This document shows positions 1 to 11,389 of a DNA stretch of 64,000 nt, piece by piece. The number at the start of each line of letters is the position of its first letter. The first letter of the stretch is position 1. Both the position numbers and the translations under genes were made by a program. Below the pieces are notes generated by a model that made no database searches, was not told the origin of the DNA, and saw only the letters and a list, made by a program, of their open reading frames with translations. The stretch lies in the NCBI RefSeq assembly GCF_002954725.1, contig NZ_MSCQ01000001.1:593857-657856 (forward strand). The letters are read 5' to 3'. The DNA comes from Photobacterium phosphoreum (GTDB lineage: Bacteria > Pseudomonadota > Gammaproteobacteria > Enterobacterales > Vibrionaceae).

Positions 1-357
1 ATCTGGAATACCAAAGCGGATGTATTTGCTTCCGCCGCTAATTATTTAAAACTGTCTGGTTGGGATAGTGAATATACGTGGGGGCGTCCAGTTAAGTTAT
101 CAGAGCTATTGGCTGATACTTATGAAGGCACCGAAACGGAAAAAGGAAAAACATTAGCTGAATGGCAGCAATTAGGTGTGATGACGAATAGTCGCGGTAC
201 ATTACCTGATGCTGATATTCAAGCATGGCTAATTCAGCCGGATGGTGGTGAAGGTAAGTCATATCTGATATATGAAAATTATCGAACATTACTTAAATGG
301 AATCGTTCGCATTATTTTGCTTTAGCAGTAAGTGCATTAGCTGATCGTATTCAATAA
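1..357 (+). CDS. Lytic murein transglycosylase, MltB/SLT_2 family, C-terminal part (5' end outside window)
   Basis: The reading frame is open from base 1 to the TAA at 355-357, so only the last 118 residues are present. The fragment opens with the sequence around residues 1-20 that in MltB-type enzymes follows the catalytic lobe (DVFASAANYL, then GW). It ends with YENYRTLLKWNRSHYFALAV and an LADRI terminus, which matches the C-terminal lobe of SLT_2 lytic transglycosylases. Such enzymes cleave peptidoglycan glycan strands and form 1,6-anhydro-MurNAc ends in the periplasm. The signal peptide and catalytic Glu lie upstream of the window and cannot be checked. An internal TTG at 109 could be mistaken for a start, but the homology clearly continues upstream of it. 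A hairpin terminator follows 40 bp after the stop. Confidence 0.8.
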   Translation: MWNTKADVFASAANYLKLSGWDSEYTWGRPVKLSELLADTYEGTETEKGKTLAEWQQLGVMTNSRGTLPDADIQAWLIQPDGGEGKSYLIYENYRTLLKWNRSHYFALAVSALADRIQ

Positions 358-400
358 TTTAATTACGATTAGATTTATATACGAACTTAAACAGTAACTA

Positions 401-431
401 AAAAGTCAGACAATAATGTCTGGCTTTTTTT
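401..431 (+). terminator. Rho-independent terminator of the lytic transglycosylase gene
   Basis: A stem of GTCAGAC pairing with GTCTGGC around a short AATAAT loop is followed directly by seven T residues. It lies about 45 bp after the stop codon. Confidence 0.85.
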
Positions 432-531
432 GTGGCGGATTATATTAATGGGTAAATAGGAATATAAAATTATTCTTATTGGGGATATTTATAAGCAAAA
501 TAGTCGTCGTATTATTAAATGATAGATATAA

Positions 532-559
532 AAAAAGCCTAAAATACTTTAGGCTTTTT
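532..559 (-). terminator. Terminator downstream of hns
   Basis: AAAAAGCCTAAA pairs perfectly with TTTAGGCTTTTT around a 4-base loop. The U-rich arm lies in the correct place for the minus-strand hns gene, 16 bp after its stop. The structure is symmetrical and could stop transcription in both directions. Confidence 0.85.
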
Positions 560-575
560 TATTTATTCTTTTATA

Positions 576-971
576 TTAGATTTCAAACTCTTCAAGAGCT
601 TTACCATCATCTAATGCTTTCTTTAGGGCACTAGGTGTACGACCTTGGCCTGTCCATGTTTTTTCATCGCCATTTTCATCAATGAATTGATATTTAGCTG
701 GACGAGAAGCACGTTTTGTTTTTGGTGCTTTAGCTAAGCTTGCTAGTAATTCTTCTGGATCAATACCGTCAGCTAATAGCATTTCACGATATTGAGCGAG
801 TTTTTCATTACGCTCAGTTTCTTTTGCTTGTTCTTCAGCTTCAGCTTCAGAACGTTCAGTAACGACAGTTGTTAGTTTATCCAACGCTTCTTCAAGTTGT
901 TCTAGCGTATATTCACGAGAAAGTGCGCGTAGGCTTCGAAGATTTAAAAGCGCTTTCATTGCATCAGACAT
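576..971 (-). CDS. hns: H-NS family nucleoid-associated protein
   Basis: The 131-residue product has the two-part layout of H-NS. An N-terminal, highly charged coiled-coil oligomerisation region spans about residues 1-80 (rich in Glu, including runs such as [10 protein letters not shown]). A short C-terminal DNA-binding domain carries the diagnostic loop TWTGQGRTP near residues 106-114. H-NS binds curved AT-rich DNA, silences horizontally acquired and stress genes, and compacts the nucleoid. The start ATG has an AGGAA-type ribosome-binding site about 8 bp upstream. The gene is monocistronic, with its own terminator and a 650-bp AT-rich region upstream. Length agrees with Vibrionaceae H-NS (about 135 residues). 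Confidence 0.95.
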   Translation of the reverse strand: MSDAMKALLNLRSLRALSREYTLEQLEEALDKLTTVVTERSEAEAEEQAKETERNEKLAQYREMLLADGIDPEELLASLAKAPKTKRASRPAKYQFIDENGDEKTWTGQGRTPSALKKALDDGKALEEFEI

Positions 972-1341
972 TTTATATTTCCTGTTATTTTTAATTAACT
1001 GTAAATAATAATAGCAGCGTTAAAACATTTTTTGCAATAGTAATACTTTTATACATTCTGTGTAAAACATTTTAATCATTTCTTTATTTAAAAGTATTTA
1101 TATTCGACCATTTATAAAATCCATCTTCATTAATAGTATAAATACAAGCGAAATAGTTTTAGTTATTGTTACAGCGTATTATATGTTAAATGCTAATGAG
1201 TATTTAAATGTTATGCTACTTCATTGTTATCGAGCGGTTATGGATGCATATCGTCTGTTTATGGTGAGTTATGTTAATTTTTACCATTGATGGTGTTGCA
1301 AAATTATGTCACTTACGTAGAATGATTTATTCCTTAACGAT
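972..1341. other. Intergenic region between hns and the lysine riboswitch
   Basis: This AT-rich stretch holds the divergent promoters of hns (minus) and of the riboswitch-controlled transporter (plus). No convincing coding potential was seen. An open frame at 1271-1534 runs through the riboswitch and has no family resemblance. Confidence 0.6.
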
Positions 1342-1520
1342 AAGGGTAGAGGCGCATTGTTTATTAGTAATTAATACGAGGGTGATACCGATGACTATTA
1401 GTGAAAGGAGCCGATGCCGAAGTGAGAACAATAAATCAAATATTCTTACTGGGGTTACATTGAATAAGTGTAACACTGCCATAGTAGATAAACACATAAC
1501 TATGGAGTGCTACTGTGGAG
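1342..1520 (+). promoter_or_regulatory. Lysine riboswitch (L box) aptamer
   Basis: The segment carries the conserved blocks of the L-box aptamer in order: GGTAGAGGCGC at 1345-1355, GAGGGTGATACCGATGA at 1379-1395, GTGAAAGGAGCCGATGCCGA at 1401-1420 followed by AGTGA, CTGGGGTTAC at 1449-1458, and TGGAGTGCTAC at 1503-1513. Closing helix P1 can form between GGTAG (1345-1349) and CTACT (1510-1514). Two internal stems are clear: GTTACA/TGTAAC (about 1454-1474) and CCATAGT/ACTATGG (about 1479-1505). Known L boxes bind lysine and turn off biosynthesis or uptake genes. The downstream gene is an NhaC-family carrier, a class repeatedly predicted as a lysine transporter (LysW) because of this linkage in gammaproteobacteria. 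Confidence 0.9.
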
Positions 1521-1582
1521 GCTGGGGAGGCTAACCTTCTTTCCTTATACTCAAACCAATATGCCATTATGGTTATATCAAG

Positions 1583-1631
1583 CAGTAGATCTTCTAACCA
1601 AAATTGGTTGTTGTAGAGATCATAAACTTTG
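1583..1631 (+). promoter_or_regulatory. Probable translational expression platform of the lysine riboswitch
   Basis: GATCTT (1588-1593) can pair with GAGATC (1616-1621), extended by AACCA/TGGTT inside. This buries the AGAG Shine-Dalgarno at 1615-1618 ahead of the TTG start at 1629. CAGTAG at 1583-1588 is complementary to CTACTG at 1510-1515, the 3' arm of aptamer helix P1. The two pairings would compete, so lysine binding (P1 formed) should leave the ribosome-binding site sequestered. There is no U tract here, so control is more likely at translation than by termination. The mechanism is inferred from pairing only. Confidence 0.5.
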
Positions 1632-3215
1632 ATAGATTATTCCCATTCATTAATATCCATTATTCCGCCATTAGTTGCACTTGGCTTGGCGATCTTAACG
1701 CGTAGAGTATTATTGTCTTTAGGTACAGGTGTTGTACTCGGGGCATTATTTCTTAACGATTTTTCTTTTTTAAATACAGGAAGTTACCTTGCAGTATCCG
1801 TAAGAGGATTATTTATTTCTGATGGTGGTATCAATACGTGGAATATGAGTATTGTGCTATTTTTAATATTGCTAGGAATGACCACCGCATTATTAACGCT
1901 TTCCGGTGGAACCCATGCTTTTGCTGAATGGGCACAGACAAAAATTAAAACCAAACGTGGGGCGAAACTTCTGGCCGCTTTTTTAGGGGTCTTCATTTTT
2001 GTTGACGACTATTTTAATAGCCTCGCTGTTGGTTCTATTGCTCGTCCTGTGACTGACCGTTTTCAGGTTTCACGTTCAAAACTAGCCTATATTCTTGATT
2101 CTACTGCAGCACCAATGTGTGTATTAATGCCTGCATCAAGTTGGGGCGCATATATTATTACCCTGATTGGTGGCATATTAGTGACTCATGGCGTGACAGA
2201 ATATACGCCATTAAGTGCTTTTATGACGTTAGCACCAATGAACTTTTATGCTATTTTTGCGCTAGCAATGGTATTTGTGGTGTCATGGTTTCAATGGGAT
2301 ATTGGACCGATGAAAAAGCATGAACTTGCCGCTAGTCATGGTCGTGGTACCGATGTCGGTGGTGATGTTGACGATCAAGCCAAAGATTTAACCGAAGAAC
2401 TTGATATCAAAGAAAGTCAGCATGGTCGAGTTGGTGATTTAGTCTGGCCAATTGTTATCCTTATTATTGCAACGTTCTTTTTTATGATATTTACGGGTTA
2501 TCAGGTGCTAGCAGCAGAAGGTAAGCCGTTTGCATTATTAGGTGCCTTTGAAAATACCAATGTCGGTCAGGCATTATGCTTAGGCGGTGCTTTCGGTTTA
2601 GTTGCGGCTATCATTCCCGTGTTGCGTCAACGTATCCCTTATTCTGATATCAGCCATACATTATGGATTGGCGCAAAATCGATGTTTGGTGCGATTCTAA
2701 TTTTATTGTTTGCATGGAGTATCGGTAGTGTTATTGGTGATATGAAAACAGGCCAATATTTATCAACGCTTGTTCAAGGTAATATCAACCCAGCATTCTT
2801 GCCTATGATTCTATTTTTACTATCAGGCATTATGGCTTTTTCTACCGGCACCTCATGGGGGACATTTGGTATTATGTTACCCATCGCGGGTGATTTAGCA
2901 GGGGCGACTGAAATCAGCTTAATGTTACCGATGTTAGCCAGTGTGTTAGCCGGTTCAGTCTTTGGTGATCACTGTTCACCTATCTCTGATACTACAATTT
3001 TGTCATCGACGGGCGCACGTTGTCATCATATTGATCATGTCGCAACGCAATTACCTTATGCGTTGTCTGTTGCTGTTATTTCTGCAATGGGCTTTTTAGT
3101 GTTAGGTATGACGGATTCATTAGCGTTAGCATTTTTAGTTGCAACTACCGCGTTTATTTTAATGTGTTGCTTATTGGCTTGGCTATCACGTCAACCTAAG
3201 AAAGTTATTGCATAA
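1629..3215 (+). CDS. NhaC-family Na+/H+ antiporter-like carrier, probable lysine transporter
   Basis: This 528-residue polytopic inner-membrane protein has roughly 11-12 hydrophobic segments and the NhaC-superfamily signatures. These include the segment FVDDYFNSLAVG near residues 125-136, the STGTSWGTFGIMLP segment near 406-419, and GDHCSPISDTTILSSTGA near 446-463. A hydrophilic insert of about 35 residues, rich in Asp and Glu, lies near 235-270. NhaC relatives exchange Na+ for protons or carry small solutes. The lysine riboswitch directly upstream argues for lysine or a lysine-related substrate (predicted LysW class). The start is a TTG placed after the AGAG ribosome-binding site, and no better ATG lies near. 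It is monocistronic, with a strong terminator about 40 bp downstream. Substrate is inferred from regulation, not seen in the sequence. Confidence 0.85.
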   Translation: MIDYSHSLISIIPPLVALGLAILTRRVLLSLGTGVVLGALFLNDFSFLNTGSYLAVSVRGLFISDGGINTWNMSIVLFLILLGMTTALLTLSGGTHAFAEWAQTKIKTKRGAKLLAAFLGVFIFVDDYFNSLAVGSIARPVTDRFQVSRSKLAYILDSTAAPMCVLMPASSWGAYIITLIGGILVTHGVTEYTPLSAFMTLAPMNFYAIFALAMVFVVSWFQWDIGPMKKHELAASHGRGTDVGGDVDDQAKDLTEELDIKESQHGRVGDLVWPIVILIIATFFFMIFTGYQVLAAEGKPFALLGAFENTNVGQALCLGGAFGLVAAIIPVLRQRIPYSDISHTLWIGAKSMFGAILILLFAWSIGSVIGDMKTGQYLSTLVQGNINPAFLPMILFLLSGIMAFSTGTSWGTFGIMLPIAGDLAGATEISLMLPMLASVLAGSVFGDHCSPISDTTILSSTGARCHHIDHVATQLPYALSVAVISAMGFLVLGMTDSLALAFLVATTAFILMCCLLAWLSRQPKKVIA

Positions 3216-3254
3216 AATTAACCGTTATTAAAATAACCCAATGGGTGTAATTTG

Positions 3255-3285
3255 AACCAGTTGATGCTGTCAGCTGGTTTTTTTT
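3255..3285 (+). terminator. Terminator of the NhaC-family gene
   Basis: AACCAGTTGA pairs with TCAGCTGGTT (one G-T pair) around a 5-base loop, followed by a run of eight T. Confidence 0.9.
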
Positions 3286-3390
3286 ATAACAACAATAACA
3301 GTTGTTGATGTAGGTACTTTTCATTGGCGATAATTTTATGTAGCATCAGCGCGATTTTTCAAATGCAATCAATATTACTAGGAAAGCCTA

Positions 3391-3969
3391 ATGGCCCAGA
3401 TGTATTTCTATTACTCAGCAATGAACGCTGGGAAATCGACCACATTATTACAATCATCATTTAATTACCGTGAGCGCGGTATGACGCCAATTATTTTCAC
3501 GGCTGCAATTGATGATCGTTTTGGTAAAGGTAAAGTGAGTTCTCGCATTGGTTTGCAGGAAGATGCCGAGTTGTTTAATTCTACCGATGATCTTTATCAG
3601 ACATTAATTCAGATTTCAGCAGCGGGTAAAATTGATTGTGTATTAATTGATGAAAGCCAGTTTTTAACCAAAGATCAAGTTTATCAATTAACTGAAGTGG
3701 TCGATAAATTAGATATTCCAGTGTTATGTTATGGCCTCCGCACCGATTTTCTTGGGGAGCTATTTGAAGGCAGCCGTTATTTATTATCATGGGCTGATAA
3801 GTTAGTTGAGTTAAAAACAATTTGTCATTGTGGTCGTAAAGCAAATATGGTTATTCGCCAAGATGCAGAGGGCAATGCTATTGCTGGCGGCAACCAAGTT
3901 GAAATTGGTGGCAATGATCTTTATGTATCAGTATGTCGCGCTCATTATAAAGAAGCGTTAGGGCTGTAA
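3391..3969 (+). CDS. tdk: Thymidine kinase
   Basis: The 192-residue protein matches the type II (TK1-like) thymidine kinase family over its full length. The P-loop is seen as SAMNAGKST near residues 9-17, the Walker B/DESQF motif near 87-91, and the lasso/zinc-binding region with a CHCGRKA-type Cys cluster near 143-149 and a Cys near 182. It phosphorylates thymidine (and deoxyuridine) with ATP in the cytoplasmic salvage of pyrimidines. The ATG has a GGAAAG-type ribosome-binding site 8-9 bp upstream. It is a single-gene unit with its own terminator. Confidence 0.95.
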   Translation: MAQMYFYYSAMNAGKSTTLLQSSFNYRERGMTPIIFTAAIDDRFGKGKVSSRIGLQEDAELFNSTDDLYQTLIQISAAGKIDCVLIDESQFLTKDQVYQLTEVVDKLDIPVLCYGLRTDFLGELFEGSRYLLSWADKLVELKTICHCGRKANMVIRQDAEGNAIAGGNQVEIGGNDLYVSVCRAHYKEALGL

Positions 3970-3988
3970 TACGCATTCATATGAATAA

Positions 3989-4013
3989 AAAAGGAAGCGA
4001 TGCTTCCTTTTTT
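3989..4013. terminator. Bidirectional terminator between tdk and hisIE
   Basis: AAGGAAGC pairs with GCTTCCTT around a 3-base GAT loop. A-rich and T-rich flanks allow function on both strands, serving tdk (plus) and the end of the his operon (minus). Confidence 0.85.
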
Positions 4014-4052
4014 ATGGGTGACGATAAATAATTACTTAATCTTTATTAATGG

Positions 4053-4673
4053 TTATTTTTGGTGACGCTGCTTAAGTTTATTAATAACATCTTCAAGGGC
4101 GAGATTCTGATCTTGCAATAGAACTAATAAGTGATAAATAAGATCGGCTGATTCACAAACTAATTCCGCTTTATCGCCCGACGTTGCCGCCAGCGCGACT
4201 TCAACCCCTTCTTCACCCACTTTCTGCGATATACGTTTGGTGCCACGGGCGTAGAGGCTGGCGGTGTAAGAGGAATCAGGATCCGCACCTTTACGATCAG
4301 CCAATACTTGCTCAAGTTGATGCAGGAATACCAACGCAGGTTGCGCGTTAGTATTGTCGTCGTTATCAAAACAGCTGGTGGTGTTTAAATGGCAAGTTGG
4401 GCCAATTGGATCGACTTGAATTAATAGCGTGTCTTGATCGCAATCGAGCTTAATACTTTTAAGCCGTAACACGTTGCCTGAGGTTTCGCCTTTGGTCCAT
4501 AACCGATTTTTAGTGCGCGACCAAAAAGTCACTTGTTCTGTGGCTAAGGTTTTAGCGAGGGCTTCATCATTCATATAACCTAGCATTAAGACTTGGCCAC
4601 TGTTGTTATCTTGGATAATAGCAGGGATCAATCCGGCTACTTTTTCCCAATCAATAGTCGTTGTTAAACTCAT
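4053..4673 (-). CDS. hisIE: Bifunctional phosphoribosyl-AMP cyclohydrolase / phosphoribosyl-ATP pyrophosphatase
   Basis: The 206-residue fusion carries the HisI cyclohydrolase domain at about residues 1-115 ([11 protein letters not shown], then [19 protein letters not shown], and the Zn-binding Cys cluster around CDQDTLL...CHLNTTSCF). The HisE pyrophosphohydrolase domain occupies about 120-206 ([20 protein letters not shown] with the following EGVEVALAA). It catalyses steps 2 and 3 of histidine synthesis, converting PR-ATP to ProFAR. It is the last gene of the operon and overlaps the hisF stop by 4 bp (ATGA type), implying translational coupling. Length matches enteric and Vibrio HisIE (about 203-211). 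Confidence 0.96.
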   Translation of the reverse strand: MSLTTTIDWEKVAGLIPAIIQDNNSGQVLMLGYMNDEALAKTLATEQVTFWSRTKNRLWTKGETSGNVLRLKSIKLDCDQDTLLIQVDPIGPTCHLNTTSCFDNDDNTNAQPALVFLHQLEQVLADRKGADPDSSYTASLYARGTKRISQKVGEEGVEVALAATSGDKAELVCESADLIYHLLVLLQDQNLALEDVINKLKQRHQK

Positions 4674-5443
4674 AGTCGAATCTCCAGCTGTTGTTGTTTA
4701 AGATAGTGCTTTAATTCACCAATATTAATAATTTGTTTATGGAACACCGAGGCAGCAAGCGCACCATCGGCATTCGCTAGTTGAAAGGCATCACGGAAGT
4801 GGAACATTTCACCTGCACCACCAGAGGCAATTAAAGGCACTTGGCATACATTACGGACTTTATTTAATTGGTCTAAATCATAACCGTTACGAACCCCATC
4901 TTGATTCATCATATTTAATACGATTTCACCCGCGCCAAGACGTTGAACTTCTTGTACCCAATCACAAGTTTGCCATTGGGTCGCTTGAGTACGGTGTTCA
5001 TCACCTGTAAATTGATAAACCTGATATTGACCTGTTGTAGCATCAAAGTAAGAATCAATTCCGACCACGATACATTGCACCCCAAATTTATCGGCAAGCT
5101 CAGTAATTAAAGCGGGATTAGCCAGCGCAGGGGAGTTAATCGAGACTTTATCTGCACCAAATTGCAGAATACGACTCGCATCAGCCGCTGATTTAATGCC
5201 ACCCGCGACACAAAATGGAATATCAATCACTTCAGCAACACGAGATACCCAGCTTTTATCAACCACTCGACCATCACTTGAGGCGGTAATATCATAAAAT
5301 ACCAGCTCGTCTGCACCTTCTTCCGCGTAACGCTTAGCCAGTGGGACGATATCACCAATGATTTCATGGTTACGAAACTGTACCCCTTTCACTACTTGAC
5401 CATCACGGACATCTAAACAAGGAATAATACGTTTAGCTAACAT
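4670..5443 (-). CDS. hisF: Imidazole glycerol phosphate synthase, cyclase subunit
   Basis: This 257-residue (beta/alpha)8 barrel begins [20 protein letters not shown], the canonical HisF start with catalytic Asp in CLDV. The second catalytic Asp lies in the segment [13 protein letters not shown] near residues 177-189, and phosphate-binding loops are visible as VAGGIK and ASGGAG. With HisH it converts PRFAR plus ammonia to imidazole glycerol phosphate and AICAR. It starts 9 bp after hisA with a GGAG ribosome-binding site and overlaps hisIE. Confidence 0.97.
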   Translation of the reverse strand: MLAKRIIPCLDVRDGQVVKGVQFRNHEIIGDIVPLAKRYAEEGADELVFYDITASSDGRVVDKSWVSRVAEVIDIPFCVAGGIKSAADASRILQFGADKVSINSPALANPALITELADKFGVQCIVVGIDSYFDATTGQYQVYQFTGDEHRTQATQWQTCDWVQEVQRLGAGEIVLNMMNQDGVRNGYDLDQLNKVRNVCQVPLIASGGAGEMFHFRDAFQLANADGALAASVFHKQIINIGELKHYLKQQQLEIRL

Positions 5444-5452
5444 GGGTTCTCC

Positions 5453-6877
<1,425 letters not shown>

Positions 6878-6878
<1 letters not shown>

Positions 6879-7948
6879 TACAACACTCCTTTGCTGCTTG
6901 GAAGCTCGTTACCTTCAACTTTGATTGCTTGGCGCAATGTACGTCCAAAGGCTTTAAATAAGCTCTCAACAATGTGGTGATCATTATTGCCTGTTGACGA
7001 TAAGTGCAGCGTACAAGCTAGGGTGTCGGTTAATGAACGAAAGAAGTGTGGCACCATTTCGGTAGAAAGATCACCGACACGATCGCGGCTAAATGTTGCA
7101 TCAAATTTAAGGTAAGGACGACCTGATAAATCTAACGCGCATTGGGCTAAACATTCATCCATCGGTAAGCTAAACCCAAATCGACCAATACCGCGCTTAT
7201 CGCCGAGTGCTTGACGTAATGCTTCGCCCAAGGCAAGTGCGGCATCTTCGACACTGTGGTGATCATCAATGTGTAAATCACCATCGACCGTTAATGTCAT
7301 TTGGAAACCACCGTGAGTGGCAATTTGATCGAGCATATGATCAAAGAAACCAAGCCCTGTTGAGATAGTATTGCCGCCAGTTTGATCTAAATTCACTTTG
7401 ACATGAATATTGGTTTCTTTGGTGGTGCGTACTACTTCCGCGATCCGTGGCTGGGTAGTGAGATCTGTCACGATCTGTTGCCAATTCATGGTTTGTGGAT
7501 GATATTGAATGCCTCTGATCGCCATATTTTCGGCCAATTGAAGATCCGTTTGACGATCGCCAATCACTGCTGAGGTAGCAAAATCAACTCGACCTTGTTG
7601 TAAGTAGTCTTTGACTAACCCCAGCTTTGGCTTACGGCAACTGCATTGCTGGTGGTCAAAGTGGGGGCAGATCAATACGTCACTAAAGTGAATCCCTTGT
7701 GAGCTGAAAATATCCATCATCATCGTATGAGGGGCATCAAAATCAGCTTGAGGGTAACTGTTAGTACCGAGGCCGTCTTGGTTGGTGACCATCACTAGGG
7801 TATAACCGGCATTTTGAAGTGCAAGTAATGCCGGAATAACATTGGGTTCAAATTGTAGTTTGTCTAATCGATCAACTTGAAAGTCGACCGGCGGCTCAAC
7901 AATTAAGGTGCCATCACGGTCGATAAATAGAATTTTCTCTTTGCTCAC
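6878..7948 (-). CDS. hisB: Bifunctional histidinol-phosphatase / imidazoleglycerol-phosphate dehydratase
   Basis: About 356 residues. The N-terminal HAD-type histidinol-phosphatase has the DRDGT nucleophile motif near residue 10 and a Zn-binding cluster [15 protein letters not shown] near 98-112. The C-terminal IGP dehydratase starts near 165 and contains two His-rich Mn-binding motifs ([15 protein letters not shown] and DDHHSVED, then [14 protein letters not shown]). It catalyses steps 7 and 9 of the pathway, the proteobacterial fusion. The likely start is the GTG at 7948, 8 bp after AAGGA. A TTG two codons upstream is too close to that site. Confidence 0.96.
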
Positions 7949-7966
7949 AATCAATGTCCTTATTAA

Positions 7967-9016
7967 TTATTGTTGTAATTGGCCGCGAATAAACGCGAGG
8001 GTTTTTTCACATTCGTCGCGGTTACCAACACTGATACGAATGCAGTTCTCAACCGGTGAGCGGCGTAAAATAATGCCGTTATCCCATAGCGTGTTGAATA
8101 GCTTATCGGCATCGGTAAATTTGACTAATAAGTAGTTGGCATAACCATCAAATACGGTAACGCCTGCTAACATACCTAAACCCGCTTGTAGATAAGCACG
8201 ATTTGCACACAGATCTAAAACTTGAAATTTAGTCCGCGCACGACCTGCAATTGAGAGTGCTTGAAGGGCAATTTCTGTTACCGGTACAGGTACAGGGTAA
8301 GGAGCAATAACCTTGAGTAGGATTTCAATAATATCGCTATTGGCTAAGGTAAAACCACAGCGTAGTCCTGCCAGCGCAAACGCTTTAGATAAGGTTCGCA
8401 AAATAACCAAATGTGGATATGTTGCTAATAAATCTTTCACGCTATCTTGGAGACTAAAATCAATATAAGCCTCATCAATAACCACGAGTGCTTTATCTGT
8501 TGTCATCTCTAGCAGGGCAACAATATCTTTGCGGACTAATAAATTACCGGTTGGATTATTAGGGCTACAAGCAAACACAACTTTCACGCTTTCAAGGTTA
8601 TTGGCGATAGCGTTAAGATCAAGTTGCCATTCAGGCGTTAACGGCACAACTTTAGCGTTAACATCGTTGGTTTCTGCACTGATGGCATACATACCATAAG
8701 TGGGTGGGCAATAGAGAATGCTATCGCACTTAGGCTCACAGAAGGCTTTTATAATAAGCTCAATGCCCTCATCCGCCCCACGCGAGGTTAAGACTTGTTG
8801 TGGTTCAACCCCTGCATAGTCAGCATAAGCGTTAATAAGTTCTGGTGGTTGGCACTCACTGTAACGGTTTAAGCCCGCAAGATTAAGCGTGTACTCATTG
8901 GCAAACGGTGATTCATTCGCATTGAGCCAAATATCACCTTTACCGCCTAAACGACGCGCTGATTGGTAAGGGGTTAATTCACGTACGGTTTTACGGGCTA
9001 GTTGAGCGATGGTCAT
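7967..9016 (-). CDS. hisC: Histidinol-phosphate aminotransferase
   Basis: The 349-residue class II PLP aminotransferase shows [12 protein letters not shown] near the N-terminus, SPNNPTGN near residues 153-160, [10 protein letters not shown] with the PLP-contacting Asp and Tyr near 180, and [15 protein letters not shown] with the Schiff-base Lys near 210. It transfers the amino group from glutamate to imidazole-acetol phosphate. Its ATG overlaps the hisD stop by 4 bp, so the two are probably translationally coupled. Confidence 0.96.
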   Translation of the reverse strand: MTIAQLARKTVRELTPYQSARRLGGKGDIWLNANESPFANEYTLNLAGLNRYSECQPPELINAYADYAGVEPQQVLTSRGADEGIELIIKAFCEPKCDSILYCPPTYGMYAISAETNDVNAKVVPLTPEWQLDLNAIANNLESVKVVFACSPNNPTGNLLVRKDIVALLEMTTDKALVVIDEAYIDFSLQDSVKDLLATYPHLVILRTLSKAFALAGLRCGFTLANSDIIEILLKVIAPYPVPVPVTEIALQALSIAGRARTKFQVLDLCANRAYLQAGLGMLAGVTVFDGYANYLLVKFTDADKLFNTLWDNGIILRRSPVENCIRISVGNRDECEKTLAFIRGQLQQ

Positions 9017-10320
9017 AATGTATTCTCTTGTTGTGCAATTAATTTATTAACCCGAATAGTGACAGCGTGTTTGTGGGCGTCAAGACCTTCTGCCTCTGCA
9101 ATTGTGGTCACTGTTTTTGCAATACCGAGTAAACCGTCGGCGGATAATTCTTGTACTGTCATTCGTTTGCTGAAATCGGCTAAACCGAGGCTGGAATAAG
9201 TACGGGTATAACCATATGTCGGCAATACGTGATTAGTGCCTGATGCATAATCACCGACGGATTCTGGTGACCATTGACCTAAAAAAATAGAGCCTGCGTT
9301 ATCAAGCAGTGACACTAATTCTCTTGGCTCACAGGTTTGGACAATTAAGTGCTCTGGACCATATTGATTAGAGATAGCAACACACTGTAGCAATGTTTCT
9401 GTCACAATTAATAAGCTTGATGCTAAGGCTTGTTGTGCAATATCAGCGCGTGTTAATTGGGTTAATTGACGTTCAATTGCAGCAGCAGTACGGTCAGCAA
9501 TATCTTGGCTAGATGTCACCAATAGTACTTGTGAATCAGGTCCGTGTTCAGCTTGGCTTAATAAGTCAGCGGCAATAAATTCAGGATCGGCGCTGTCATC
9601 AGCAATCACTAACACTTCAGATGGGCCTGCGGGCATATCAATCGCAGCGCCTCTAAAATCATTACTGACTTGGCGTTTGGCTTCGGTAACAAACGCATTA
9701 CCAGGGCCAAAAATCTTATCGACACGGGTAATGGTTTCAGTGCCATAGGCCATGGCAGCAATCGCTTGGGAACCACCGACATTGTAAATATTATTAATCC
9801 CACACAGTTTGGCGACATATAAAATTTCATCGGCAATTGGTGGCGGTGAACATAAAGCAATATGACGACAACCAGCAATTTGTGCTGGAACGCCTAACAT
9901 TAGTACGGTAGAGGGCAATGGCGCACTACCGCCGGGAATATATAATCCTACAGAGTTAACAGGGCGGGTGATTTGTTCACAAACGACACCTGCTTGGGTT
10001 TCAACCCGTAACGTTGGTTGCTGTTGAGCAAGATGAAACGTACTAATATTACGGTGCGCTTGCTTTAAAGCGGCTTTCATATTCTCACTTAAACGCTCAC
10101 AAGCAGCATCTACATCTGCCGTTGATACGTTAAGTGTTGCTGGGCGCTGACCATCAAATTTTTCAGTAAGTGTCATCAGAGCATGATCGCCTTGCTGGCG
10201 TACTTGCTCAATAATATCACTGACAATGGCGGTGATCTTTGCGCTATTAGTAACCGCTGGGCGAGCAAGCAGCTGCTGTTGCTGATCTTTAGTGAGAGAT
10301 TGCCATACTACCGTCTTCAT
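9013..10320 (-). CDS. hisD: Histidinol dehydrogenase
   Basis: The 435-residue protein matches HisD throughout. Motifs are [17 protein letters not shown] near residues 126-142, a NAD-binding region with [14 protein letters not shown] near 205-218, the Zn/active-site segment [14 protein letters not shown] and EHGPDSQ, and the invariant GPEHL near 330. It oxidises L-histidinol to L-histidine in two NAD-dependent steps. It starts 3 bp after hisG. Length is as expected (E. coli 434). Confidence 0.97.
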   Translation of the reverse strand: MKTVVWQSLTKDQQQQLLARPAVTNSAKITAIVSDIIEQVRQQGDHALMTLTEKFDGQRPATLNVSTADVDAACERLSENMKAALKQAHRNISTFHLAQQQPTLRVETQAGVVCEQITRPVNSVGLYIPGGSAPLPSTVLMLGVPAQIAGCRHIALCSPPPIADEILYVAKLCGINNIYNVGGSQAIAAMAYGTETITRVDKIFGPGNAFVTEAKRQVSNDFRGAAIDMPAGPSEVLVIADDSADPEFIAADLLSQAEHGPDSQVLLVTSSQDIADRTAAAIERQLTQLTRADIAQQALASSLLIVTETLLQCVAISNQYGPEHLIVQTCEPRELVSLLDNAGSIFLGQWSPESVGDYASGTNHVLPTYGYTRTYSSLGLADFSKRMTVQELSADGLLGIAKTVTTIAEAEGLDAHKHAVTIRVNKLIAQQENTL

Positions 10321-10323
10321 GCC

Positions 10324-11220
10324 TTACTCCATCATTTTTTCAATTGGCAGTACCAGAATAGAGCTGGCACCTAACTCTTTAAGTTGTTCCATGGTTTCCC
10401 AAAACAGATTCTCAGAGCTTACAAGGTGGATCGCAACGCGGCTTTTATCACCCGCTAGCGGTAAGACGGTTGGATCTTCCGCACCAGGCAATAATTGTTT
10501 AATTTGGTCAAGGCGATCTGTCGGCGCGTGTAGCATGATGTATTTAGATTCTTTGGCTTGAATAACACCTTGCATACGGGTGAGCAGGCGATCAATTAAG
10601 GCTTGTTTGTCATTACTGATAGCTGTCGTTGATTGAATCAGTACCGCTTTAGATCGCAAAATAACTTCGGCTTCTTTTAAGCCATTAGCTTCTAGGGTCG
10701 CACCAGTGGAAACCAAATCACAAATCGCATCAGCAAGGCCTGCACGCGGCGCGACTTCAACTGAACCGTTCAGCATACAGGTGGTAAATTTAACCCCGAT
10801 ATCATCCATGTAGCGCTTAACTAATTGCGGATAAGTGGTCGCAATACGTTTACCATTAAGATCTTGGGGACCGTTGTAATCAGCGTCTTTATCAATCGCA
10901 ATGGATAGACGACAACCACCAAAATCAAGGCGACGGAGTTTGATGTAATCACAGGCTTCGTTGCGAGCCGCACGCTCAAGGCCAACTTCTTCAAGTTCAT
11001 TTTCACCAATGACGCCCAAATCCACTACGCCATCCATGATCAAGCCGGGAATATCATCATCACGGACTAATAATAGGTCAATCGGCATATTTTCAGCGTG
11101 AACCACTAAACGTTCACCGACCATATTGAATTTAACCCCACAGCGTTTAAGTAGATCTTGGCACTCTTTGCTAAGACGGCCTTTTTTCTGAATTGCAATG
11201 CGTAGTCGTTGTGTTTGCAT
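10324..11220 (-). CDS. hisG: ATP phosphoribosyltransferase, long form
   Basis: The 298-residue long-type HisG has the catalytic domain at residues 1-225 and a C-terminal ACT-like regulatory domain (from about residue 226, [14 protein letters not shown] onward). The latter senses histidine for feedback inhibition, so the HisZ partner needed by short HisG is not expected. Signatures include [11 protein letters not shown] at the start and [14 protein letters not shown] near 170, the PRPP-binding loop. It catalyses the first committed step, ATP plus PRPP to PR-ATP. It is the first structural gene after the hisL attenuator. Confidence 0.97.
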   Translation of the reverse strand: MQTQRLRIAIQKKGRLSKECQDLLKRCGVKFNMVGERLVVHAENMPIDLLLVRDDDIPGLIMDGVVDLGVIGENELEEVGLERAARNEACDYIKLRRLDFGGCRLSIAIDKDADYNGPQDLNGKRIATTYPQLVKRYMDDIGVKFTTCMLNGSVEVAPRAGLADAICDLVSTGATLEANGLKEAEVILRSKAVLIQSTTAISNDKQALIDRLLTRMQGVIQAKESKYIMLHAPTDRLDQIKQLLPGAEDPTVLPLAGDKSRVAIHLVSSENLFWETMEQLKELGASSILVLPIEKMME

Positions 11221-11280
11221 AGTTATATTCCTTGTCTAAATTCATTCATATAATCAAAATTTGAATTAAAAATTAGGTAT

Positions 11281-11314
11281 AAAAAAACCCTCGAAAGAAG
11301 TTTCTTCCGAGGGT
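11281..11314 (-). terminator. his operon attenuator terminator
   Basis: On the minus strand ACCCTCG pairs with CGAGGGT, with an inner GAAG/CTTC stem, followed by seven U. It lies between hisL and hisG. The arm GGAAGAAA inside it (plus 11301-11308) is also perfectly complementary to TTTCTTCC (plus 11343-11350) in the upstream hairpin, giving the competing antiterminator pairing expected of a his attenuator. Confidence 0.92.
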
Positions 11315-11340
11315 CTGAATGAGATATTCCGTTATGACCA

Positions 11341-11383
11341 CTGGAAGAAAAAATGCGTCTTCCAGGGTGAGGCGTATCCTCCC
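11341..11383 (-). promoter_or_regulatory. his leader pause and antiterminator stems
   Basis: CTGGAAGA pairs with TCTTCCAG (11341-11365). A GAGG/CCTC stem-loop lies at 11369-11381, immediately after the hisL stop. These are the early stems of the attenuator. The first is mutually exclusive with the antiterminator helix described for the terminator at 11281-11314. Confidence 0.75.
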
Positions 11384-11389
11384 GAAAGA

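Noticed and set aside
1271..1534. 87-codon open frame on the plus strand
   Set aside because: It runs straight through the lysine riboswitch. Its composition follows the RNA structure and it resembles no protein family.
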